A stretch of 64,000 bases of DNA, from positions 91,936 through 155,935 of the forward strand of contig JBPCSQ010000031.1 in NCBI GenBank assembly GCA_051006995.1, read 5' to 3'. The first letter of the stretch is position 1, and each line of letters opens with the position of its first letter. The position numbers and the translations under genes were made by a program. The stretch is from JAIQGF01 sp051006995. GTDB taxonomy: Bacteria > Acidobacteriota > Terriglobia > Terriglobales > Acidobacteriaceae. Positions 25,478-32,780 of this stretch are shown here, piece by piece. The notes beneath the pieces are model-generated. The model searched no databases. It was not told the DNA's origin and worked only from the letters and a program-made list of their open reading frames with translations.

Positions 25478-27343
25478 TTACTGCACTACGTCCGTTCCCA
25501 GCGCCTTCATGGCATCGTCAATCTTCTTCCGATTGACGGCCTCGGCGCGGAACTCGGTCGCGGCCGCTTCAGGTTTGCCCAGTTGCTTCAGCGCCATGCC
25601 GTACGCAAAGTGATAGCCGGGAGAATCCGGACGCAGCTCCACGGCCTTGCTCAGCGGCGCCTCGGCATCGGCGGGACGCCCCATCTCCATGCGCGCCATG
25701 CCCAGGTAATAAAACTGCGTTCCACTCATCGGCTGAATCTGCGCCGGCCAGGCGGAGATGGCGCGCACCAGGGTCTTCTCCGCTTCCGGATACCGCGCCG
25801 CCCGGTAGTAGTACACGCCGAGGTTGCAGATTCCGGCCCAGTAATCTGGCTTTTCCTGTACGGCTTCCGCCTGAATTCGGATGGCGGTATCCAGATCCCC
25901 CTGGATGCCGTAAACCTCCGCTAAGCCTTCGATGGCGCGCACGTTGTGTGGTGCTTGGCGGCGGGCATGCCAGAACAGGGCCAGATCATTGTCCCAGGGC
26001 GCGGTTTGCAGGATGGTTGCGACCATCAGGACAACTCCAAGCGCGAGGCCACCGCCTACGCGCAGCCGACGGAAGCCCATCTGCCAGACGCCGACCAGGC
26101 CGCATGCGGGACAGCCGCCGGCGACCTCCGCACTTGGCGGAACGAATATCGCTGCCAGCATGAACGCCAAGCCGACCGATGGCACGTAGAGAAAACGGTC
26201 ATGGATGAAATCGTGCATCTGGAAGACGACGGAGCCAACGACAACGGGCACCAGCGGCAGCAGCACGGCAATTCCGGCGAACAGCATGGCGCGTGAGCGG
26301 CGAAACAGCACTACGAATCCGCCGATCAGCAGCACCAGCCCAATCGTTGGCCAAAGGAAATTTGACGACGAGAACGACTTCACCAGGCCAAAGTCGTCGT
26401 AGTAGGCGTTCAAGCGGAACGGCCATGCCAGCAGTCCAAGGTAATCCCACAGAATCTTCGGCCAGGTCAGGATGACGCTGGCCAGAGGCCGATGATGCTG
26501 CGGGCTGACAATACCGCGAAACACCAGCATGCGTGTCGCCAGGTACGCCGCTGTTACCGCCGCGTACGGCGCTATCAGCACCGCAATGCCGCGCATATCA
26601 ATCGGCGGGTGCCCCGGGCTGGCCCGGTTCTGGCCAGGATTATTCCCAGCGTCCGCGCTGCGATTACGGGGAAAAAGGATTTCGTACGCCAGAATAATTC
26701 CCGGCAACACGCCCGCCGTTTCCTTTGCCGTCAGGCCGAGCAGGAAGAACGCAACCGAGGCTGCGAGCCATGTCTTCTCCCCGTCACGCCACTTTAAGTA
26801 AGCGAGAAATGACGCCAGCATGAAGATCGCTACCAGTGTCTCGGTAACGCCCGAAACCCAAGCCACCGCCTCGATATGCACGGGATACACACCGAACACC
26901 ATGGCGGCCACGGCCGCGGCGGTTTGCGTCCGGAACAGGCGCACGCCGATGCGATAGACCAGCCAGGTGGCGACCAGGTGCGTGGCAATGCTCATCAGGT
27001 GCCACCACGCCGGCGTCAGGCCGAACACCGCATTCACCGTTCGCAGATACAGCAGGAACAGCGGCCGGTAATAGTTCCCGGCCCAGGCCGGCTGCTGGAA
27101 ATTCCATACGTGCCCGGTGAAGTAGTGAGGTACGAACCGCCACGCCTGGATCCACGGATTGAGCTGGATCTGGAGGTGATCGTCGAAAACGAAGTCAAAG
27201 ATGATAGTCCGCGCGTAGGCGGCAAAGGTCAGCACGAATGCGAGGCGTACCAGAATGGCGTCGCCGTGCGCGATCCACCACGGCGAGGCGGGAGCCTGGC
27301 GGCTCTCAACTTCAAGCGGCGATGCGGTGGTGCCGGTGGTCAT
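25478..27343 (-). CDS. TMTC-like membrane protein with C-terminal TPRs (paralogue A)
   Basis: The 621-aa polytopic protein has about ten membrane helices followed by TPRs (~470-610: YFYLG-type repeats such as NLGVYYYRAARYPEAEKTL). The first periplasmic loop has FDFVFDDHLQIQLNPWIQ and NYYRPLFLLY, and HIEAVAWVSGVTETL comes later; the acidic pair and layout fit GT-C glycosyltransferases and the TMTC O-mannosyltransferases. ATG 27343 follows GGTGGGA. It is tandem with paralogue B (27407-29032), 63 bp apart on the same strand. The donor and acceptor are unknown; see the finding on pilin. Confidence 0.85.
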   Translation of the reverse strand: MTTGTTASPLEVESRQAPASPWWIAHGDAILVRLAFVLTFAAYARTIIFDFVFDDHLQIQLNPWIQAWRFVPHYFTGHVWNFQQPAWAGNYYRPLFLLYLRTVNAVFGLTPAWWHLMSIATHLVATWLVYRIGVRLFRTQTAAAVAAMVFGVYPVHIEAVAWVSGVTETLVAIFMLASFLAYLKWRDGEKTWLAASVAFFLLGLTAKETAGVLPGIILAYEILFPRNRSADAGNNPGQNRASPGHPPIDMRGIAVLIAPYAAVTAAYLATRMLVFRGIVSPQHHRPLASVILTWPKILWDYLGLLAWPFRLNAYYDDFGLVKSFSSSNFLWPTIGLVLLIGGFVVLFRRSRAMLFAGIAVLLPLVPVVVGSVVFQMHDFIHDRFLYVPSVGLAFMLAAIFVPPSAEVAGGCPACGLVGVWQMGFRRLRVGGGLALGVVLMVATILQTAPWDNDLALFWHARRQAPHNVRAIEGLAEVYGIQGDLDTAIRIQAEAVQEKPDYWAGICNLGVYYYRAARYPEAEKTLVRAISAWPAQIQPMSGTQFYYLGMARMEMGRPADAEAPLSKAVELRPDSPGYHFAYGMALKQLGKPEAAATEFRAEAVNRKKIDDAMKALGTDVVQ

Positions 27344-27406
27344 TGGGAACGTCCCACCCTGTCTCGCGAAAGTTATGCGAGACAAGGAAGTGGCAACCTC
27401 AGTGTT

Positions 27407-29032
27407 CTACTTCGTCTTCTGTGCCTCGGCGAGTGCTTCTTTGTATGCCTGCGACTCCGGCTGCAACCGGACCGCGGCCTGCAAGGCTTTGGCAGCTTCA
27501 TCGCGCTTGCCAAGCCTGCTCTGCGACAAACCGAGGTAATAGAGCTCGTCCGGCGTCGCGTGCAGCGTGACTGCGCGCGCCAGATAGCTCTCCGCCTCGG
27601 CAAAGTTGCCGCTCATGTAGTGCGCATAACCCATACGGTAGTTCGCATACCAGTAATCCGGATCGGCGGCCAGCACGAGCCGGTACAGCCGGATGCCCTC
27701 GGCGTACATACCGCGCTGCACTAACGACGCGGCTAGCTTATTGCGCGGCAGGTCATTGTTGGGCGCGACCCGCATGCCGTGATAGTAGAGGACGAGATCG
27801 TTCGCCCAGGGAATGCTCTGTGCCACGATCGCAAAGCCCATCACTACCGCCAGCGTCAGCGCCACGACCTGTCCTGCCGGACGCCCCAGCAATTGCCGCG
27901 CGTCCAGTTTCGCCAATGCAATGGCAACCAGGATCGCCAGCCCTACCGAAGGCAGGTAGAGGTAGCGATCGTGAATGAAATCCCCCATCGGCAGGATTGC
28001 CAGATCGAGCAGCGGCAGAATGGGCAGGAACAGCCATGCCGCCGCGAACGCCACCAACGGCGAGCGCGATCGCTTCCACCACCATGCGAGTACGCCGATG
28101 GCCACGGCCACGCCAAGCAGCGGCAGCACGAAATATCGGAATCCGATATGGGTTACATAGGGCGTGTCATAGAACACGCTCAGCCCGATCGGCGCTACCA
28201 ACAGGCGGATGTACCACCACAGCGCCGACGGGATCGTGAGCAGCGCAATACCGGCCGGCAACTCCACCGTTTTGTGCGCCAGCCCGTGCAGTGCCGACGA
28301 TCTCGCCAGCAGATACGCTCCCGTGATTACGACATAGGCCGCTCCCGCGCGCAGGCCCGCGTTCAGCTTCGCTCTCCAACTCGCGCCGTCGGCGGCGAAC
28401 ACCCACTCGTAAACGAACACCAATGCGGGCAGCACCACTGCCGTCTCTTTCGAGAGCAACGCCAGCGCGTAGAGGACCAGCGAGCCGGCCAGCCACTTGG
28501 TTCGCGCGCCGGCGGCCTCACGCCAGTTCAAATAACAAAGGAAGGCAGGAATCAGAAGCATGGCGAGCAGCGGCTCGGTCACGCCTGAGATCCACGCTAC
28601 CGCTTCCAGATGCACCGGATGCAACCCGAACAGGAGTGCCGCGATGGCGGCAACCCGGCGATCCGCGGTGAGCCGCAACGCCAGAGCGAAGACCAGCGCG
28701 GTGGCGCCCAAGTGCGCCAGCACCGTGGTCAAATGCCACAGCGCCGGATGCAGTCCGAAGAAGGTGTGATTGAGGAGCAGCCAGGTCAGGAATACGGGAC
28801 GGTAGTAATTGCCCACCGCGAACTGCTGCATCCACACGTTTTGCCGGAAATAGAGTGGGAAGTACTTCCAGCTCTGCACCGCCGGATTGGACACGATCTG
28901 CCCGAGATCGTCGTACACAAACTCGAATTGCAGCGTGCCCAGGTACACCAGCAGCGTCGCTGCCAGCACAAAGCCGGCGAGCATGGCGGCTGAAAACCGG
29001 GGTTGGGGCAGAGCCGATGGGCCCGAAGACAT
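27407..29032 (-). CDS. TMTC-like membrane protein with C-terminal TPRs (paralogue B)
   Basis: The 541-aa paralogue has EFVYDDLGQIVSNPAVQ and NYYRPVFLTWLL in the first loop, HLEAVAWISGVTEPL, about ten helices, and a shorter TPR tail (~430-535, ending EALAEAQKTK). It is first in the pair, with paralogue A downstream. The mobile element at 29092 is inserted only 60 bp upstream of its start, so its original promoter may have been moved or replaced. Its activity as a lipid-linked sugar transferase is inferred from the fold only. Confidence 0.85.
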   Translation of the reverse strand: MSSGPSALPQPRFSAAMLAGFVLAATLLVYLGTLQFEFVYDDLGQIVSNPAVQSWKYFPLYFRQNVWMQQFAVGNYYRPVFLTWLLLNHTFFGLHPALWHLTTVLAHLGATALVFALALRLTADRRVAAIAALLFGLHPVHLEAVAWISGVTEPLLAMLLIPAFLCYLNWREAAGARTKWLAGSLVLYALALLSKETAVVLPALVFVYEWVFAADGASWRAKLNAGLRAGAAYVVITGAYLLARSSALHGLAHKTVELPAGIALLTIPSALWWYIRLLVAPIGLSVFYDTPYVTHIGFRYFVLPLLGVAVAIGVLAWWWKRSRSPLVAFAAAWLFLPILPLLDLAILPMGDFIHDRYLYLPSVGLAILVAIALAKLDARQLLGRPAGQVVALTLAVVMGFAIVAQSIPWANDLVLYYHGMRVAPNNDLPRNKLAASLVQRGMYAEGIRLYRLVLAADPDYWYANYRMGYAHYMSGNFAEAESYLARAVTLHATPDELYYLGLSQSRLGKRDEAAKALQAAVRLQPESQAYKEALAEAQKTK

Positions 29033-29083
29033 CCGCGTGGTCTCTATGGATGAGGAACTGATGCCATATTGTAGCCGAGCTCT

Positions 29084-29091
29084 GGTTTTCT
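29084..29091. repeat. Target-site duplication, left
   Basis: GGTTTTCT directly outside the left inverted repeat, identical to 31871-31878. Confidence 0.85.
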
Positions 29092-29120
29092 GGTAGTGGG
29101 CTAATTGTGTGTTGATGAAT
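29092..29120. repeat. Left terminal inverted repeat (29 bp)
   Basis: Perfect inverted copy of 31842-31870. Confidence 0.93.
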
Positions 29121-29339
29121 TCAAGACGCCGAAGGCATAGGCTCTACGTCCCCCTCGCACGGCCAGGGCTCACCAGCATCTCGCTTCCTTCGGAATACGT
29201 CGGCCACGGCACGGAGCCGGACGGCGCGCTGCTCCGCCTCCAGTGCCGCCAACTCTGCGTCCGCAATCGCCCCTTCCCAATTCGGGAAGGTGCTTAACAC
29301 TTTTTCTAACAAATCTGTTGACAATTGTGTATGGCTCAT
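29121..29339 (-). CDS. Passenger gene 1, small helical hypothetical protein
   Basis: The 72-aa product is MSHTQLSTDLLEKVLSTFPN, an acidic helix (AIADAELAALEAEQRAVRLR) and a short tail EPMPSAS. There is no known family. GGAG lies nine bases before ATG 29339 on the minus strand. It is divergent from passenger gene 2, with only 29 bp between the two start codons. Its stop touches the left inverted repeat. It might be a small partner or antitoxin-like regulator of gene 2 (speculation). Confidence 0.65.
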   Translation of the reverse strand: MSHTQLSTDLLEKVLSTFPNWEGAIADAELAALEAEQRAVRLRAVADVFRRKRDAGEPWPCEGDVEPMPSAS

Positions 29340-29346
29340 TTATCGT
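29318..29346 (+). promoter_or_regulatory. Sigma-70-type promoter for passenger gene 2
   Basis: The -35 is TTGACA (29318-29323), the spacer is 17 bp, and the -10 is TATCGT (29341-29346, 4 of 6 to TATAAT). Transcription would start near 29353, ahead of GAGG and ATG 29369. The -35 and most of the spacer lie inside passenger gene 1. Confidence 0.6.
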
Positions 29347-29368
29347 TACTCCAGTTGAGGTAATCGTT

Positions 29369-29791
29369 ATGGGAGCCGATGAATACAACAAGGCGCTAGG
29401 GACGGCAGAAGCCGAACTCGCCCAGGTGACGGCCAAGATCGAATTGCTGGAACAGCGCCGCGCACAGTTGCAGCAAACCGTTGGAGCATTGAAAACCCTT
29501 ACCGACGTCGCGCAGGATGAAGAGCGGACGCTGACGGATACGATCAGGATTGTGGTGAGGGCCGCAAAGGGTTACATCACTGCCGCTGAAGTCATTAAGG
29601 GTGCCTACGCGATGGGGGCCAAATTCGGGGGCAAGAATCCAATTTCGACCGTGGTGACAATTCTGAGCAGATTGCACAAAGACGGCGAACTGGAGCGCGA
29701 CGTTTTGACGGGTGGTTATAAGTGGAAAACCGCCCCCTACTTGCCGCCCGTCGTCCAAGCTGCGATGAACGCTGCGAGGAACAAGAAATGA
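29369..29791 (+). CDS. Passenger gene 2, coiled coil plus winged-helix-like domain
   Basis: The 140-aa protein has an N-terminal coiled coil of about 45 residues (LAQVTAKIELLEQRRAQLQQ) and then a compact helical domain (TDTIRIVVRAAKGYITAAEV, STVVTILSRLHKDGELERD, GGYKWK) with the helix-helix-wing order of HARE-HTH or winged-helix modules. A DNA-binding or regulatory role in the element is likely. The start at ATG 29369 is set by GAGG eight bases upstream and the promoter at 29318; an open frame back to 29243 lacks these. It is not a known IS1 accessory gene. Confidence 0.75.
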   Translation: MGADEYNKALGTAEAELAQVTAKIELLEQRRAQLQQTVGALKTLTDVAQDEERTLTDTIRIVVRAAKGYITAAEVIKGAYAMGAKFGGKNPISTVVTILSRLHKDGELERDVLTGGYKWKTAPYLPPVVQAAMNAARNKK

Positions 29792-29811
29792 CTTTCTTGT
29801 GTCAAATACGA

Positions 29812-29839
29812 ACGGCCCAACGCTGGCACGTTGAGCCGT
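29812..29839. other. Hairpin after passenger gene 2
   Basis: ACGGC-CAACG (29812-29822) pairs with CGTTG-GCCGT (29829-29839), with one mismatched pair inside and a 6-nt loop. There is no T-run. Confidence 0.45.
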
Positions 29840-29857
29840 CGAAACTCGGAGGTGGGC

Positions 29858-29890
29858 ATGGTACGGATGCCACCAAGAGTCGCTGCTTAA
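29858..29890 (+). CDS. Possible 10-codon leader ORF upstream of the transposase
   Basis: GGAGG six bases before ATG 29858 leads MVRMPPRVAA and a TAA stop. It lies between two hairpins in the transposase leader, 150 bp before the transposase. It could be a real leader peptide or chance. Confidence 0.25.
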   Translation: MVRMPPRVAA

Positions 29891-29927
29891 GTCGCTACCT
29901 TTTCCAACCGCTAACCCACTAACTAGC

Positions 29928-29959
29928 GTCCCGCCGTCTGCTGAAACAGGCGGCGGGAC
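29928..29959. promoter_or_regulatory. Strong 13-bp hairpin in the transposase leader
   Basis: GTCCCGCCGTCTG (29928-29940) pairs with CAGGCGGCGGGAC (29947-29959), one wobble included, across CTGAAA. It lies 81 bp before the transposase ATG. Possible roles are blocking read-through from outside promoters, or transposase control. Confidence 0.6.
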
Positions 29960-30040
29960 AGAACCAATCGCGGACGAAGCCCGCAACTGGCCGCAAACCT
30001 TATTTTCGGGCTTCTCTCCGCAGAAAGCAAGAGCAAGCCC

Positions 30041-30985
30041 ATGACGTGCCGACGCTGTAACCACATGGCCCGGAAGTTCGGACGGTACGGGAAGCGCCAC
30101 ATCCAGCGTTACCGCTGCGCGATCTGCAAGCTCACGTTCTCCGACGAAGCTCCCCGCCTTGGAACCCACTACACCGACCCCGAGACTGCCGCGAAAGCCC
30201 TCCAGTTGATGCTTGAGGGAATGAGCGTTCGCGCCATCTCCCGGTTTACGGGGCTGCACAAGCACACTATTCTCGCGCTGATGTGTACGGCATCGGAGAG
30301 CGCGGCGCACGCGCTTGACCGGATTCGCGGCATTCATTCCGAGCACGTTCAATGCGACGAAATCTGGACGTTCGTCGGCAAGAAGCAGAAGCAAGTTCGC
30401 AAGGCCGATTCTCCCGAACTTGGCGACCAATGGGTGTTTGTCGCCATTGATGCCGACACGAAACTCATTCCGTGCTTCGCCCTTGGCAAGCGCAGCCGCG
30501 AAACCACCGAGCGGTTTATTGGCGATCTGCAAGGCCGGCTCACTGACGAGCGGTTTCAGTTGACGACTGATGGCTTCCATTTTTATGAGCGTGCCGTCGA
30601 GAACATCTTCGCGGGACAGGCCGACTTCGCACAGCTTGTGAAGTTGTATGGCGACTACGGGCAGCACGGCTACGAAAGATACTCGCCAGGGCGCATCACG
30701 GAGGTTATATCCAAGGTCCGCGACGGCAATCCCGACCCGAAGCACATCAGCACTAGCTACATCGAGCGTTCAAACTTAAGCCTTCGCATGGGCGTTCGCC
30801 GCTTCACGCGGCTGACCAATGCGTACTCCAAAAAACTCGCCAACTTGAAGGCTGCGCTGACGCTGTGGTTCGCGTTCTATAACTACTGCCGCGTCCACAC
30901 TTCGCTGCGCGTCACTCCCGCCATGCAAGCAGGGTTAACCGACCACGTTTGGTCTGTGGGTGAATTACTCACTCCCGGCAGATAA
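30041..30985 (+). CDS. IS1-family-like DDE transposase
   Basis: The 314-aa transposase has an N-terminal zinc ribbon (Cys3, Cys6, Cys26, Cys29), a helix-turn-helix (MSVRAISRFTGLHKHTILAL) and a catalytic core with Asp106 (CDEIWTFVGKK), Asp177 (TTDGFHFY) and Glu242 (SYIERSNLSLR). The DEIW/TDG/YIERxNLxLR spacing matches InsB of IS1, but here in one frame with no frameshift. The full-length ORF and intact element ends suggest it is recent and active. Confidence 0.92.
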   Translation: MTCRRCNHMARKFGRYGKRHIQRYRCAICKLTFSDEAPRLGTHYTDPETAAKALQLMLEGMSVRAISRFTGLHKHTILALMCTASESAAHALDRIRGIHSEHVQCDEIWTFVGKKQKQVRKADSPELGDQWVFVAIDADTKLIPCFALGKRSRETTERFIGDLQGRLTDERFQLTTDGFHFYERAVENIFAGQADFAQLVKLYGDYGQHGYERYSPGRITEVISKVRDGNPDPKHISTSYIERSNLSLRMGVRRFTRLTNAYSKKLANLKAALTLWFAFYNYCRVHTSLRVTPAMQAGLTDHVWSVGELLTPGR

Positions 30986-31058
30986 GTGAGACCAGTTCGC
31001 CGTCGTCTATCGCCCTGCAGTTCGCGGGAATGGCGTCTCGCAGTAGTATGGTGCCAGT

Positions 31059-31841
31059 ATGAGGAGTGCTATCCTTCTGCTCGTTCTTGCCTGCCACTGC
31101 TGTTCGCTGGGTGCGCAGACCGACGCATTCAGCACGACTATCGAAAAAGTTAAATCTTCTATCGTTCCCGTCGCCTGCGCCACCTGGCCGGACACCAAAA
31201 TGGAATCCTCTGTTAAGGAAATTGAGGGGACGGGATTCTTTGTCAGTTACGAGGGGGATTTCGTTACGGCGGCTCACGTAATCAAGGACCATTTCGCGTG
31301 GAACAGAAAGGGTGAGCCCGAAGCCGATTGTTTCCCCATCATTTACCTTCCCGCGTCTGCGTGGCAAAGCCCAGGCCGTAAGTGGTTCGCGTTTGGGCCA
31401 TGCGCCATGGATAGCGACATTGATGTTGCCGTTTGTAAGACCGCGTTGAATCCGTTCATGGATTCTGGTTTGCACATAAACCGACTCCGCCTCGCATCCC
31501 TCGTCCCGCCCGACGGAACCGCTGTCGCGTTCACCGGCTTCCCGCAGCACATTCTTCTGCCCATAACATCCCGTGCCAATATCGCAGCCACTGGCGCTTT
31601 TCTCGCCGCCGGGCAAATGGACATAGTTGTTGATAAGACTGTCTGGCATGGCGTTAGCGGTGGACCGCTTTATCTTGCTGATGGGACGGTAATCGGAATA
31701 GTAATCAAGATGGGCGAAGAACTCTGGTCGGGTCTGGGGTTTGCTCGGCAGACATCGGCGATTCTGAAATTCTTGGTTGCAAACCACGTTCGGGTGTGGG
31801 AGCCGGAACCCGAACAGACCAAACAAAAGAACAAGAAATAG
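31059..31841 (+). CDS. Passenger gene 3, exported trypsin-like serine protease
   Basis: The 260-aa protein has a signal peptide (MRSAILLLVLACHCCSLGAQ) and a chymotrypsin-fold domain: GTGFFVS, His73 (VTAAHVI), Asp122 (SDIDVAV) and Ser200 (HGVSGGPLY), the full catalytic triad. It has no PDZ domain, unlike HtrA/DegP. The Lys/Glu-rich tail ends at TAG 31839-31841, touching the right inverted repeat. It starts 73 bp after the transposase on the same strand. A protease carried by an IS1-type element is unusual; its target is unknown. Confidence 0.9.
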   Translation: MRSAILLLVLACHCCSLGAQTDAFSTTIEKVKSSIVPVACATWPDTKMESSVKEIEGTGFFVSYEGDFVTAAHVIKDHFAWNRKGEPEADCFPIIYLPASAWQSPGRKWFAFGPCAMDSDIDVAVCKTALNPFMDSGLHINRLRLASLVPPDGTAVAFTGFPQHILLPITSRANIAATGAFLAAGQMDIVVDKTVWHGVSGGPLYLADGTVIGIVIKMGEELWSGLGFARQTSAILKFLVANHVRVWEPEPEQTKQKNKK

Positions 31842-31870
31842 ATTCATCAACACACAATTAGCCCACTACC
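31842..31870. repeat. Right terminal inverted repeat (29 bp)
   Basis: Perfect inverted copy of 29092-29120. The 297 bp from here to pilA hold the target duplication, a 15-bp palindrome (31947-31961) and a sigma-54-like promoter; I see no gene. Confidence 0.93.
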
Positions 31871-31878
31871 GGTTTTCT
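31871..31878. repeat. Target-site duplication, right
   Basis: GGTTTTCT, identical to 29084-29091. Confidence 0.85.
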
Positions 31879-32088
31879 CAGGGTGGCGGATATGGTCTCA
31901 ATTTGTGCCTGCCCTCCGTACCGATTGACAAATTGCGAGACTCGCTTGACATAATATGTCAGTGTTCATGGCGTTTCGTCCCATTTCCTGCGCTAGTTGT
32001 GCAAAAGTGTTTCCATCAATCTGCAGCAACTAACCTGAAATCAACACATTCCGGTCCGTAGGTACTTATTCGCTTCGGCCGAGGCCAT

Positions 32089-32104
32089 TGGCATCAGGCG
32101 TGCC
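32089..32104 (+). promoter_or_regulatory. Sigma-54-like promoter of pilA
   Basis: TGGCAT-CAGGC-GTGCC has the GG (32090-32091) and GC (32102-32103) doublets 10 bp apart and keeps TGGCA of the -24 box; the -12 box is GTGC instead of TTGC. Transcription would start near 32115, about 53 bp before ATG. Pilin genes are sigma-54-dependent in several other phyla. Confidence 0.45.
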
Positions 32105-32167
32105 CCCACATTTGTGCCGGGGGACAGACTTCCAAACACTCAGGGAAGACGGGAGAGGAGATTTTGA

Positions 32168-32623
32168 ATGCGTAAACAGAAGGGCTTTTCACTGATCGAG
32201 CTGCTGATTGTGGTGGCGATCATCTTGATCATTGCCGCGATCGCCATTCCTAACCTGCTGCGCTCGCGCATCGCCGCGAACGAAGCTTCGGCCGTAGGTT
32301 CGGTCCGCACCATTAACACCGCGGAAGTGACCTATGCTTCCACTTATTCGAACAACGGCTTCGCCCTGCTCGGCAATTTGGGCGGCGCAGGTGGCGCGGC
32401 CACGGCGGCCGGCCTGATTGACGATGTCCTGGCCAGCGGCGTAAAGAGCGGATATGTGTTGTCCGTGACCACTGCCGGCGGCACTCCGGCCACCACTTAC
32501 ACCATCAACGGCGATCCGCAGAACTCCCAGACCGGTCAGCGGCACTTTTTCAGCGACCAGTCGGGCGTGATCCGGTTCAACGTCAGCCAGCAGGCCAGCG
32601 CGAGCGACAGCCCGCTGCAGTAA
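32168..32623 (+). CDS. pilA: Type IV major pilin
   Basis: The 151-aa prepilin is the building block of the type IV pilus. MRKQKG is cut before Phe by PilD; FSLIELLIVVAIILIIAAIA is the class IVa helix with Glu5 of the mature protein, followed by IPNLLRSRIAANEASAVGSVRTIN. The globular part is short and Ala/Gly/Thr-rich. GGAGAGGAG precedes the ATG. It stands apart from the pil operon at 38-45 kb but close to three TMTC-like genes. A strong terminator follows. Confidence 0.96.
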   Translation: MRKQKGFSLIELLIVVAIILIIAAIAIPNLLRSRIAANEASAVGSVRTINTAEVTYASTYSNNGFALLGNLGGAGGAATAAGLIDDVLASGVKSGYVLSVTTAGGTPATTYTINGDPQNSQTGQRHFFSDQSGVIRFNVSQQASASDSPLQ

Positions 32624-32674
32624 GTAGCCCTCTCGCTTAGCGGAAACGTTACTTGGGATATCACGAGCCAGGGA

Positions 32675-32703
32675 GAGCATCGGAGCAATCCGGTGCTCTT
32701 TTT
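32675..32703 (+). terminator. Rho-independent terminator of pilA
   Basis: GAGCATCGGA (32675-32684), loop GCAA, TCCGGTGCTC (32689-32698, one wobble), T5 (32699-32703). Confidence 0.88.
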
Positions 32704-32707
32704 CTTG

Positions 32708-32780
32708 AATGAAGAATGCAGAATTCAGAGTGCAGAATGAAAAGAGGGTTTCGACCGACGATCATCCTGCATTCTTCATT
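32708..32780. repeat. Inverted repeat of the AATGAAGAATGCAG family
   Basis: AATGAAGAATGCAG (32708-32721) and its perfect inverted copy (32767-32780). The right arm supplies the last codons and stop of the gene at 32776. Related TGCAGAAT / ATTCTGCA strings flank 17254-17297. Confidence 0.7.

Larger units (their letters stand above)
29092..31870. mobile_element. IS1-family-like element with passenger genes (2779 bp)
   Basis: The ends are perfect 29-bp inverted repeats starting GGTAGTGGGCTAATTG (29092-29120 and 31842-31870), flanked by the 8-bp direct repeat GGTTTTCT. Inside are a 72-aa gene, a 140-aa helix-turn-helix-like gene, a DDE transposase and a trypsin-like protease. The stop codon of the first gene begins at 29121, and that of the last ends at 31841, each directly against an inverted repeat. 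That shows the passengers are integral to the element. The single-frame transposase, the GG ends and the 8-bp duplication fit the IS1 family, whose simple members are under 1 kb; IS1595-type elements also make 8-bp duplications. Confidence 0.9.

Noticed and set aside
31059..31841. HtrA/DegP identity for the protease
   Set aside because: No PDZ domain and only 260 aa; the triad alone supports a trypsin-like fold, not DegP.
29092..31870. Composite transposon made of two IS copies
   Set aside because: Only the 29-bp ends repeat; there is one transposase and no IS copy at each end.
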